Assembly (NCBI GenBank): GCA_040255465.1
Contig: JBDZVA010000001.1
Location: 868,001-932,000 of the forward strand
Reading direction: 5' to 3'
DNA length: 64,000 nt
Source: UBA5793 sp040255465
GTDB taxonomy: Bacteria > Planctomycetota > Phycisphaerae > Phycisphaerales > UBA5793
The stretch's first letter is position 1; each line of letters begins with the position of its first letter. A model generated the notes under the pieces. That model made no database searches. It was given only the letters and a program-made list of their open reading frames with translations, and was not told the DNA's origin. Made by a program: the position numbers and the translations under genes. Below, piece after piece: positions 18,412 to 25,809 of this stretch.

Positions 18412-19788
18412 CTATGTCGCCGGGGACGCCGTTGCGGCGTCGGTCTCAAGTCCGAGCATCAGCATCGACCCCGCGCCCGGCGCTTCGGCGACCTCCGGCG
18501 GCGAAGGGGGCGTCCAGTCAGGCACGAACAGCGCCGCCGCCGCGTTTACCGCATCCGTCCGCAATCCAAGCCAAGGCAGCGCGTGGAAGATCGTTGTCAG
18601 AAACGCATTCCGCGCCGGCGTGCGCCAGTCTGGCGGCGCTGTCGGATCAACCCCGTCGAGACTCGGCGCCTCGTAACCCCACACCTCAGCCTCGCGCCCG
18701 CACAGATACCAGATCGCCGGCACCACCCATGCGTCCAGCCGCTCGCGTTCGATCGAGTGGCTCGGCACGCGCGCAGCGCCGAGATCTTCCGATACCGCCC
18801 GCAACTCATCATCACTCAACTCAGCCGCTGCACCAATCGCCGCCAGCACTGTCGCATCGCGCTTGCGAAAACGCGCAAAGGCGATCTCCGTCGCCGAACC
18901 GGCCGGCATGATCGGCCGCACATAGCGCCGCCACAGGTAGTGCGCTATCGTCCAGCCCGCCGCCGCCTGCGCCACCGCCGCCATCCGCCGTTCCTCGGGC
19001 AGGTCATACGGCAACTCGCCGCGCAGTCGCATGATCGACAGCACATTGCTCACCGGTTCGCGGCTGATGAAAAACACATGCCCGCGCGGAAACAGCAATC
19101 GAAACAGCGGCGCCATCGGCACACTGTCCCACCCCGGGCACTTGTCCGTCCACGTCCCCTTCGTCCCGCTCGTCGTCGAATACGCCCAGTCGATGTGCGC
19201 TGCGAGACGCTGCAGCATCTCCGCGCTCAGGCCGCAATCCTGCAGCAGCCCCGTCCCCCAGAAGTGGCTGTCGGCGTCGCTTCCGAACGGCGAGTAGTGG
19301 GGGTGATTCAGAAACGACTTGAGCAGTTGCGTGAGGTAAAAACCCTCAAGCGTGTTATCGAGAAAGCCGCGCAGGTCGCGCGGGGCCTTGAACGACGTGC
19401 AGTTGTCCAGCGCCCACTGCAGCGCTGTGCTCCCGCAACGCTGCGGTCCGAGAATGAGCAGAGGCCTTGCCTTGCCCGCAAGGGCCGCGCGCTCCGCGTC
19501 GTCGCGCAGCGGCACGTCGACCACCAGGTCAATCGCTTCCTCGCGCGGCTGGCGATTGCCGGGAATCGAGATCCACAGCTTGGTCCCTTCGACAAAACAC
19601 CGTCCCTCGCCATCCGTCACCACTTCGTCAAGCGTCGCCGTCGGTCGGCTCACTTCCGCGCCGTCGACCCACAGCCGCACCGCAGCGCCGGCGACCAGTC
19701 GCTCGCTCATGAATGGATGATCAAGATCGACCCGGTGCGCCCGCCCCACGGTCCCCGAAAAATGTCGCCCCAGCAGTGCGATCTTCAT
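18412..19788 (-). CDS. Sulfotransferase-family protein
   Basis: 458 residues. The PAPS 5'-phosphosulfate loop is visible as LGPQRCGSTALQ at about 113-124, and the 3'-phosphate site as FFISREPVSNVLS around residues 234-246. An N-terminal extension of about 105 residues (VRLWVDGAEVSRP, LWISIPGNRQ) looks like a beta-rich extra domain. The enzyme likely transfers sulfate from PAPS to a hydroxyl of the surface glycan. Its ATG is only 3 nt past the trpE stop, so it is probably co-transcribed with trpE. Confidence 0.85.
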   Translation of the reverse strand: MKIALLGRHFSGTVGRAHRVDLDHPFMSERLVAGAAVRLWVDGAEVSRPTATLDEVVTDGEGRCFVEGTKLWISIPGNRQPREEAIDLVVDVPLRDDAERAALAGKARPLLILGPQRCGSTALQWALDNCTSFKAPRDLRGFLDNTLEGFYLTQLLKSFLNHPHYSPFGSDADSHFWGTGLLQDCGLSAEMLQRLAAHIDWAYSTTSGTKGTWTDKCPGWDSVPMAPLFRLLFPRGHVFFISREPVSNVLSIMRLRGELPYDLPEERRMAAVAQAAAGWTIAHYLWRRYVRPIMPAGSATEIAFARFRKRDATVLAAIGAAAELSDDELRAVSEDLGAARVPSHSIERERLDAWVVPAIWYLCGREAEVWGYEAPSLDGVDPTAPPDWRTPARNAFLTTIFHALPWLGLRTDAVNAAAALFVPDWTPPSPPEVAEAPGAGSMLMLGLETDAATASPAT

Positions 19789-19791
19789 GCA

Positions 19792-21537
19792 TCAACCCCG
19801 ATCGCCCTCAGGCTGCTTGCCGTCAAACGCCTGCTCGGCCAGATCGATCGCCCGCGCCAGCGCCGCCGCCTTGTTGACGGTCTCTTCGTACTCGGCGCTT
19901 GGCTTCGAATCCGCCACGATCCCCGCACCGGCCTGCAGGTGCACCATCCACTTTTCACCGTGATGCGATTGCACCGGCACGACCATCGTCCGCAGCGCCA
20001 GTGCAATATCCATCTGATCGTTGAACGACACCACGCCGATGCCGCCGCCATACGGCCCGCGCCGCGTCGGCTCGAGTTCATCGATGATCTGCATCGCCCG
20101 AACCTTCGGCGCCCCGCTGATCGTCCCCACCGGCAGAGCCGCCCGCAGCGCCGCCCATGAGTCCAGCCCATCCGCCAGCGTGCCCGTCACCGTCGAAGAG
20201 ATGTGCATGACGTGGCTGTAGCGCTCGATCTCCATCATCCGGTCGATCGACACACTGCCCTTGATCGCCACCCGGCCCACGTCGTTGCGCCCCAGATCGA
20301 CGAGCATGATGTGCTCCGCGCGTTCCTTCTCATCCGCAAGCAGTTCGCGCTCCAGCGCCAGATCCTCCTCCTCCGTGGCCCCGCGCTTGCGCGTGCCCGC
20401 AAGTGGCCGATTCACCACGCACCGTTCATGCACGCGACAGAGTATCTCAGGACTCGACGCGACCAGGATCGCCCCGCGCGCCTGCAGGTAGATCATGTAC
20501 GGGCTCGGGTTCACCACCCGCAGCGCCCGGTAGATTTCAAACGGGTCCGCCGTCGTCTCCCGCTCGAATCGCTGGCTCAGCACCACCTGGAAGATGTCGC
20601 CTGCAAGGATGTACTCCCTGGCCCGCTCCACCACCGCCTCAAATTGCGCCTGCGTCATGTTCGACTGGATCGCCGCCGCCCCGCGCTGCGCCAGATCCAT
20701 CGCGATCGACCCGGCCGGCAGCGGCACACTGTGCGTCTGCAACCGCTCAACAAACCGATTCAGCGCCGCCACCCCCGCGTCATACGCCGCATCAATCCGA
20801 TCCACATTCACCGGAGAGTTCGCAGAGGCCGCAGAGAAAGATCCAGGATCTGAACCCGAATGAAGACCCTTCTCTGCTTCTCTTCCTGCCTTCCTTTGCG
20901 CCTTCGTGCCCTCGTGGAAAAAAGATTCCCCTGCCTCTCTCTGCGTCTCGGCGCCTCTGCGGTCATTGCCTTCATGCTCCCCCACCCGCACCCAGTGCAC
21001 TGCGTACACCATCTTCCGCGCGTGATCGAACACCGCCACGGTCTCATACAGCCCGAGGTGCAGCTCCGGCAGGCCGCGATCATCATCAGGCGCACCCGCG
21101 AAAGGCAACTTGCCTTCCTCGACGTAGCGCACGCTGTCGTAGCCCGCGTAGCCGACCCACCCGCCGCAGAACGCGCCCGGCAGCTCGCCGTGCATCACCG
21201 GCCGCAGCCCCGCACTGATCGCACGCGGCACATCCAGCGGATCGTCATGCCGCTCGCTGCGCACCGCCCCCGTCAGATGATCCTCAATCGTCACGGCGTG
21301 CTGCCGCGCGATGACCTCCACGCTCGGCTGGGCTCCGATGAACGAGTACCGCCCCTGCTTGTCGCCGTTCTCGACCGATTCGAGCAGGAAGCTCGGCGCC
21401 GTCCGCTCGTCGGCCGCCACCAGCCGCCGATACCCCAGCACCGGCGTGAGCTGATCAGAAAAAATCCGCCGCACCAGCGGCACCAGATTCCCCCGCCCGG
21501 CCAACTCCCGAAATGTCCCCCGATCCGGCAACGTCAT
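19792..21537 (-). CDS. trpE: Anthranilate synthase component I with an inserted repeat-derived segment
   Basis: 581 residues, longer than the usual 500-520. It makes anthranilate from chorismate in tryptophan synthesis. Family signatures are LLES (51-54, the feedback site region), AREYILAGDIFQVVLSQRFE, GTRKRGAT, EHIMLVDLGRNDVGR, GTISGAPKVRAMQII and GPYGGGIG. Between residues 190 and 244, in the variable linker between the two halves of the chorismate-binding fold, there is a charged stretch (RRGAETQREAGESFFHEG...TKAQRKAGREAEKG) that is not TrpE sequence and corresponds to a palindromic DNA repeat. The reading frame is kept open, so the gene is probably functional. No trpG is adjacent. Confidence 0.95.
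   Translation of the reverse strand: MTLPDRGTFRELAGRGNLVPLVRRIFSDQLTPVLGYRRLVAADERTAPSFLLESVENGDKQGRYSFIGAQPSVEVIARQHAVTIEDHLTGAVRSERHDDPLDVPRAISAGLRPVMHGELPGAFCGGWVGYAGYDSVRYVEEGKLPFAGAPDDDRGLPELHLGLYETVAVFDHARKMVYAVHWVRVGEHEGNDRRGAETQREAGESFFHEGTKAQRKAGREAEKGLHSGSDPGSFSAASANSPVNVDRIDAAYDAGVAALNRFVERLQTHSVPLPAGSIAMDLAQRGAAAIQSNMTQAQFEAVVERAREYILAGDIFQVVLSQRFERETTADPFEIYRALRVVNPSPYMIYLQARGAILVASSPEILCRVHERCVVNRPLAGTRKRGATEEEDLALERELLADEKERAEHIMLVDLGRNDVGRVAIKGSVSIDRMMEIERYSHVMHISSTVTGTLADGLDSWAALRAALPVGTISGAPKVRAMQIIDELEPTRRGPYGGGIGVVSFNDQMDIALALRTMVVPVQSHHGEKWMVHLQAGAGIVADSKPSAEYEETVNKAAALARAIDLAEQAFDGKQPEGDRG
20819..20963. repeat. Palindromic repeat element inserted in frame in trpE
   Basis: The left arm at 20821-20836 reads CGCAGAGGCCGCAGAG. 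The right arm at 20939-20962, read on the other strand, is CCGCAGAGGC...CGCAGAG, the same words with about 7 extra nt between them. The interior has TTGCGCCTTCGTGCCCTCGTGG at 20896-20917 (written here as positions rather than a motif claim). These words resemble dispersed palindromic repeats I remember from planctomycete and other environmental genomes; that recollection is not proof. Confidence 0.7.
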
Positions 21538-21728
21538 CGCGCGGGGAGTCTAGGGAATGCGGGGTGCCGTGGTCTAAGCGACGCTTTGGGAGCGCAGGCC
21601 AAGCGAATCCGCAAGAAACCGCCGAATCAATGTCGCGCACGCCGATGGCGCACTTCAAGGCCGCTTTCCCAATATCCGCAGCCCAGACCCGTCAACGATC
21701 ATGTACAATACAGCGGGAGGCCAAGACC

Positions 21729-22121
21729 ATGTCACCCAACAGCCGTATCTACGCTCTCGGCGTCATTGCTATCTCAACTTGTGTGGCGCCCGCAACGGCG
21801 CAACCTGTCCTCACCATTGAAGGATCGTGTCCGGGGTTTCTCCGCGCCGAGGTCACCGACGCGCGTCCGGGTCGATCGCTTAGCCTGCTCTTCGCTCCCG
21901 AAGCAGGATCAACAAGGCTGCCGCTCTTTCACTGGTGCGGCGGCGTCACCCTCGGGCTCGACTGGCACGGTCTGCGGATCGTCTCCGGAGTGATCGTTGA
22001 TGAGAATGGGCACGGCGTCATTGAGGGGGAGGTCGGCGCGCGAGCGTGCGGCGGATACCTGCAAACCCTGAACTGGCCCGACGGCGGCTGCGAGATAAGT
22101 AACGTCGTCCAGATTCCGTGA
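21729..22121 (+). CDS. Small secreted protein, ACGGYLQ family, copy 1
   Basis: 130 residues. The ATG has GGGAGG 9 nt upstream; a TACAAT at 21704-21709 may be its -10 element. A signal peptide (LGVIAISTCVAPATAQ) precedes the mature part, which begins VLTIEGSCPG. Family marks are CGGVTLGLD in the middle and ACGGYLQTL...CEISNVVQIP at the end. The cysteines are placed as in the three genes that follow, suggesting conserved disulfides. The function is unknown; an extracellular beta-rich fold is an inference. Confidence 0.85.
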   Translation: MSPNSRIYALGVIAISTCVAPATAQPVLTIEGSCPGFLRAEVTDARPGRSLSLLFAPEAGSTRLPLFHWCGGVTLGLDWHGLRIVSGVIVDENGHGVIEGEVGARACGGYLQTLNWPDGGCEISNVVQIP

Positions 22122-22140
22122 GCGCCCGGGAGTATCACCC

Positions 22141-22527
22141 ATGACCCGATTGCAGCGTGCCATCTCGACGATCGTTGTACTGCTCGCCGCCATCACCAGC
22201 GCTCAAGCCCAGAATCCTGTTCTCACCATCGAAGGCGCGTGTCCCGGCAACTTACACGTCCAGGCCGACGGCATACCCACTCCTGGCATTACGGTGCATC
22301 TGTACTATTCGCCTCGGCGCGGCTCATACACCTTCCCGCCCTTCACCCCGTGTTATGGCGTGGAGATCGGGCTCGATGTGCGTCACCTCTGGTATCTCGG
22401 AGCGACTCGGGCGGATGACTCGGGGACTGCAACATGGGACGGTGCTGCGGGCCCATCAGCCTGTGGCGGGTTCCTTCAGGCGATGAGTCGCCTGTGCAGA
22501 ATCACCAACGTCGCCCGCGTTCCATAG
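22141..22527 (+). CDS. Small secreted protein, ACGGYLQ family, copy 2
   Basis: 128 residues with signal peptide (ISTIVVLLAAITSAQAQ) and mature start PVLTIEGACPGNLHVQADG. It keeps PRRGSYTFPPF, CYGVEIGLD, ADDSGTATW, ACGGFLQAM and CRITNVARVP. It begins 19 nt after copy 1, so the four genes are probably one operon. Copies 2 and 3 are closest to each other in the YYSPR-G-SYTF stretch. The function is unknown. Confidence 0.85.
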   Translation: MTRLQRAISTIVVLLAAITSAQAQNPVLTIEGACPGNLHVQADGIPTPGITVHLYYSPRRGSYTFPPFTPCYGVEIGLDVRHLWYLGATRADDSGTATWDGAAGPSACGGFLQAMSRLCRITNVARVP

Positions 22528-22539
22528 GAGCCCCGCACC

Positions 22540-22929
22540 ATGAACCGATTCGCACTCGCTCTGTTGTCGCTGGCGGTTCCGATGTTCGTGGCCGGCAGCG
22601 CCGCGGCGTGCACCGATCCGGGTCTGACCCTGCAGGGAGGTTGCCCGGCGCGAACCCTGCTGGCGCAAGCCGATGGCATGTTCCCCGGATCCGTCGCCTA
22701 CCTCTACTTCTCGCCGCGCGAGGGCTCGTACACGTTCTCGCCTCTTCACATGTGCGAAGGTGTGCAGGTTGGTCTCGATGTGCACCGGCCCTGTTTCGTC
22801 GGCAGCACTCGGGCGAATGAAGCCGGAACAGCCGTGTGGCGCGGCGAAGCGGGCCCCGGCGCGTGCGGCGGGTTCCTCCAGGTCCTCGACAACCATTGCT
22901 CAATCACCAACGTCGCGCAGATTCCGTGA
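22540..22929 (+). CDS. Small secreted protein, ACGGYLQ family, copy 3
   Basis: 129 residues with signal peptide (ALALLSLAVPMFVAGSAAA). The mature part starts near CTDPGLTLQGGCPARTLLAQADG and keeps YFSPREGSYTFSP, CEGVQVGLDV, TRANEAGTAVW, ACGGFLQVL and CSITNVAQIP. An AGGAG-like GGAGCC precedes the ATG. It lies 12 nt after copy 2. The function is unknown. Confidence 0.85.
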   Translation: MNRFALALLSLAVPMFVAGSAAACTDPGLTLQGGCPARTLLAQADGMFPGSVAYLYFSPREGSYTFSPLHMCEGVQVGLDVHRPCFVGSTRANEAGTAVWRGEAGPGACGGFLQVLDNHCSITNVAQIP

Positions 22930-22948
22930 TTGAGCGGAGGATCGAACG

Positions 22949-23350
22949 ATGAATCGGATGAATGCAACCGTTGCCCTCTTCTGTGCTGCGATATTCCTCG
23001 CCACCTCACCCGTTCAGGCGCAGGATCCGGTACTGACACTGCAAGGCGGTTGTCCCGGCGTGATGCGGGCAGAGATTCGCGGTGCTCGGCCAAATTCGGG
23101 CATCGCATTGGTCTACTCCCCGCGGCGGGGCTGGTTCAGGATTCCCTGGTACTACTGGTGCGAAGGCGCTGTGCTCAGACTCAATCCAAGGGGGATTCGA
23201 GTGGCGGAGAGTGTCGCTACCGATGAGAACGGCTTTGCGGTGTTCGAAGGTCAGGTCTCAGTGGGAGCATGTGGCGGATATCTGCAGACTCTGAGCTACC
23301 CCAGCGGTGGCTGCGAAACGAGCAACGTCGTCCAGATTCCTGAAAACTAG
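22949..23350 (+). CDS. Small secreted protein, ACGGYLQ family, copy 4
   Basis: 133 residues with signal peptide (VALFCAAIFLATSPVQAQ). The mature part begins PVLTLQGGCPGVMRAEI, then SPRRGWFRIPWYYWCEGAVLRL, ATDENGFAVFEG, ACGGYLQTL and CETSNVVQIP. It resembles copy 1 more than copies 2 and 3 (WC-G, PSGGCE). It starts 19 nt after copy 3 with GGAGG upstream. Confidence 0.85.
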   Translation: MNRMNATVALFCAAIFLATSPVQAQDPVLTLQGGCPGVMRAEIRGARPNSGIALVYSPRRGWFRIPWYYWCEGAVLRLNPRGIRVAESVATDENGFAVFEGQVSVGACGGYLQTLSYPSGGCETSNVVQIPEN

Positions 23351-23568
23351 GCCGGTCGCGCTGCCCTGAGCACCGCCCGCACGGGGCAATCGATTTGAAA
23401 CTTCGCCTCGCATCCGCCGGGCCTGCGCCGAGCCTTGTCCCGACCTACCCGACCTGCTGCCACGAAATATTCCTCGCTTGCGCGCCGATCTGGTTTCGAT
23501 TCCTACCTGTTCTCCGGCCGCGCGTCGAACGCCACTCGCCCGCGCCCAAAACCCGGTTACACTCACCC

Positions 23569-25458
23569 ATGCCCGACCGCTCCGCCCCGCAAAGCCCACA
23601 TTCGAACCCCTCATTGCTCGCCCAGTTTGGTGCTCCCGAGGAGACCACCGAGTACTACTCGCCCGTCCCCAAGGGCTATCAGCCGGGCCGGCACCGCTAC
23701 GTCGCCGTCTTCGGCACCGTCATGTCCGGCCTGGGCAAGGGCATCTTCTCCTCATCCATCGCCAAACTTCTTAAAGACAAGGGCCTGTCAGTCGCCCCCA
23801 TCAAACTCGAGGGCTACCTCAACATCGACGCCGGCACCCTCAACCCATACCGCCACGGCGAAGTCTTCGTCCTCGACGACGGCACCGAGACGGACATGGA
23901 CCTGGGCACCTACGAACGCATCCTCGATCAAAACCTCTCCTTCGACAACTTCACCACCGCCGGCCGCATCTACTCGACCATCCTCGAACGCGAGCGCCGT
24001 GGCGGCTACCTCGGCCGCGACGTGCAGATGATCCCCCACGTCACCGGCGAGGTGAAACGCATGCTCCGCCAGCTCGCCATGACCGGCTGCGACGGCGGGC
24101 CCGCCGACGTCGTCTTCGTCGAAGTGGGCGGCACCGCGGGCGACTTCGAGAACGGCTTCTACATCGAAGCCCTCCGCGAACTCGCCTTCGAAGAAGGGCC
24201 CGGCAGCGTCTGCTTCGTCGCCCTCACCTACGTCATCGAGCCCGAGATCCTCGGCGAGCAGAAATCCAAGGCCGCCCAGCTCGGCATCAAGCGCCTCCTC
24301 GAAGTCGGCATCCAGCCCCACATCGTCGCCTGCCGCGCCAAGAACCCCGTCACCAACACCGTGCGCCAGAAGATCGCGATGTTCAGCAACGTGCCGCTCA
24401 ATCGCACCTTCTCCATGCACGATCGCGAGTCGATCTACGTCATCCCCGATGCGCTCCGCGCCCAGGGGCTCGACCGCCAGGTGCTTTCCATCCTCGGCCA
24501 GCACGATCGCGTGAACCAGGTGAGCGAAGACGCCGCCCGCGAGAAGTGGGGGGCCTTCGTCCACGCGCTGACGCGCCCCAAGAAGCACAAGGTCACCATC
24601 GGCATCACCGGCAAGTACGCCGCGCTGCGCGACGCCTACGCGTCGATCGACAAGGCCCTCGAGCACTGCAGCGCCGAGATCTGCGCTGACATCGACGTCA
24701 AGTGGATCGAGACGACCGACCTCAACGACAAAAACGTCGCCGCCGCGATGAAAGGCCTCAACGGCGTCATCGTGCCCGGCGGCTTCGGCGCGCGCGGCGT
24801 CGAGGGCAAGATCGCCTGCGTCCGCTACTGCCGCGAGAACAAAGTCCCCTTCATGGGCATCTGCCTCGGCTTCCAGGTCGCCGTCATCGAGTTCGCCCGC
24901 AACGTGCTCGGCCTGAAGACCGCCAACTCGACCGAGTTCGAAGCCGACAGCAAGGACGCCGTCATCAGCGAACTGCCCGAGCAGAAGAAAATCGAAGCGC
25001 TGGGCGGCACGATGCGCCTCGGCGCCCAGGACATCGACATCAAGCCCGACACGCTCGCCAACTTCCTCTATCAGTCGACGACCATCCACGAGCGCTTCCG
25101 CCACCGCTACGAAGTCGAGCCCAAATACATCGATCAACTCGAAGCCGCCGGCATGATCTTCTCAGGTCGCCATCCAAGGCACCCCATCATGCAGGTGCTC
25201 GAACTGCGCCACGAGGATCATCCCTATTTCATCGGCGGCCAGTTCCACCCCGAACTCACCAGCCGCCCGCTGCGTCCCAACCCGCTCTTTGCCGGCCTCA
25301 TCGCCGCCGCCGCCCAGCACGCCAAGCCGAGCCTCAAGGCCGAGGAGGTGTCAGCCCGCTGGCTCCGCCCTTTCGCCCCGAGCACCTCAGTGCCCGGTGA
25401 TAAGCCGGATCCGCCGACTGTCGTCGTGAATGCCGCGCGACCCGTCTCGGCTCGCTGA
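23569..25458 (+). CDS. pyrG: CTP synthase, divergent type
   Basis: 629 residues from the ATG at 23569; the family norm is about 540. It makes CTP from UTP, ATP and glutamine. The synthetase P-loop is SGLGKGIFSSS, followed by HGEVFVLDDGTETDMDLG and EVGGTAGDFEN. The glutaminase domain has GGFGARGVEG, the nucleophile Cys432 in GICLGFQ and the His560-x-Glu562 pair in FHPE. Several usually fixed residues differ: KLEGYLNIDAGT for the common KLDPYINVDPGT, FGTVMSGLGKG for TGGVVSSLGKG, and Phe for Met after the nucleophile loop. An N-terminal extension of about 45 residues and a 30-residue tail are extra. The second half of the pathway chemistry appears intact. Confidence 0.95.
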   Translation: MPDRSAPQSPHSNPSLLAQFGAPEETTEYYSPVPKGYQPGRHRYVAVFGTVMSGLGKGIFSSSIAKLLKDKGLSVAPIKLEGYLNIDAGTLNPYRHGEVFVLDDGTETDMDLGTYERILDQNLSFDNFTTAGRIYSTILERERRGGYLGRDVQMIPHVTGEVKRMLRQLAMTGCDGGPADVVFVEVGGTAGDFENGFYIEALRELAFEEGPGSVCFVALTYVIEPEILGEQKSKAAQLGIKRLLEVGIQPHIVACRAKNPVTNTVRQKIAMFSNVPLNRTFSMHDRESIYVIPDALRAQGLDRQVLSILGQHDRVNQVSEDAAREKWGAFVHALTRPKKHKVTIGITGKYAALRDAYASIDKALEHCSAEICADIDVKWIETTDLNDKNVAAAMKGLNGVIVPGGFGARGVEGKIACVRYCRENKVPFMGICLGFQVAVIEFARNVLGLKTANSTEFEADSKDAVISELPEQKKIEALGGTMRLGAQDIDIKPDTLANFLYQSTTIHERFRHRYEVEPKYIDQLEAAGMIFSGRHPRHPIMQVLELRHEDHPYFIGGQFHPELTSRPLRPNPLFAGLIAAAAQHAKPSLKAEEVSARWLRPFAPSTSVPGDKPDPPTVVVNAARPVSAR

Positions 25459-25540
25459 CCCGGCGCACGCCCACGTTGAGCCCCCGCGATTGTGGGGCGA
25501 ACTCGACGGCCCCCAGCCACCCACATGCAATTCAAAACCG

Positions 25541-25568
25541 TTGACCGTCGCCCGATCGCGACTACCAT
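25541..25568 (+). promoter_or_regulatory. Probable sigma-70-type promoter for the tRNA
   Basis: TTGACC at 25541-25546 and TACCAT at 25563-25568 are 16 nt apart, close to consensus, and end 48 nt before the tRNA. Confidence 0.5.
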
Positions 25569-25616
25569 CGCAACTGCCCGGAAACCGGCCCCAAAGCCCC
25601 TCCCGGCACACGCCTC

Positions 25617-25690
25617 GGCGGCATAGCTCAGTTGGTTAGAGCGAGGGATTCATAAGCCCTAGGTCCGTGGTTCGAGTCCACGTGCCGCCA
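25617..25690 (+). tRNA. tRNA with CAU anticodon, probably tRNA-Met
   Basis: A 74-nt cloverleaf can be drawn. The acceptor stem is GGCGGCA/TGCCGCC, the D stem GCTC/GAGC, the anticodon loop TTCATAA, and the T stem CGTGG/CCACG with loop TTCGAGT; A is the discriminator. The anticodon stem has one A-G mismatch next to the loop. CCA is not encoded. CAU could also be the lysidine-modified Ile tRNA; there is nothing in the sequence that I can use to exclude that. An integrase gene begins 120 nt downstream, so the 3' half is the likely attachment site of the element to the right. Confidence 0.93.
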
Positions 25691-25709
25691 TATTCGTAAA
25701 CCTAGCCGA

Positions 25710-25726
25710 ATCCGCAACTTGCGGAT
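25710..25726. repeat. Perfect inverted repeat between tRNA and integrase
   Basis: ATCCGCAA-C-TTGCGGAT is an 8-bp perfect dyad with a 1-nt centre, 19 nt after the tRNA. There is no T run, so it is not a standard terminator. It may be an integrase binding site. Confidence 0.6.
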
Positions 25727-25768
25727 ACCTGTCATCGCGACGGCGCGGCGTTTCCAGAGTCCTGAGGC

Positions 25769-25782
25769 GTATACCGGTATAC
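25769..25782. promoter_or_regulatory. 14-bp perfect palindrome upstream of the integrase gene
   Basis: GTATACCGGTATAC is fully self-complementary and ends 27 nt before the integrase ATG. The position suits an operator controlling the integrase. Confidence 0.5.
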
Positions 25783-25809
25783 CCGGACGCCAGAACTGGA
25801 GGCCACGCC

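Noticed and set aside
18376..20160. Plus-strand open frame across the sulfotransferase and trpE
   Set aside because: It spans two well-supported minus-strand genes and is Arg-rich without motifs.
23788..25137. Minus-strand open frame opposite pyrG
   Set aside because: Antisense to a clear CTP synthase; its composition simply mirrors codon bias in the real gene.
25617..25690. Second copy of the tRNA 3' end as right attachment site within the window
   Set aside because: I looked for the T-arm and acceptor sequence downstream and found none, so no attR is reported.
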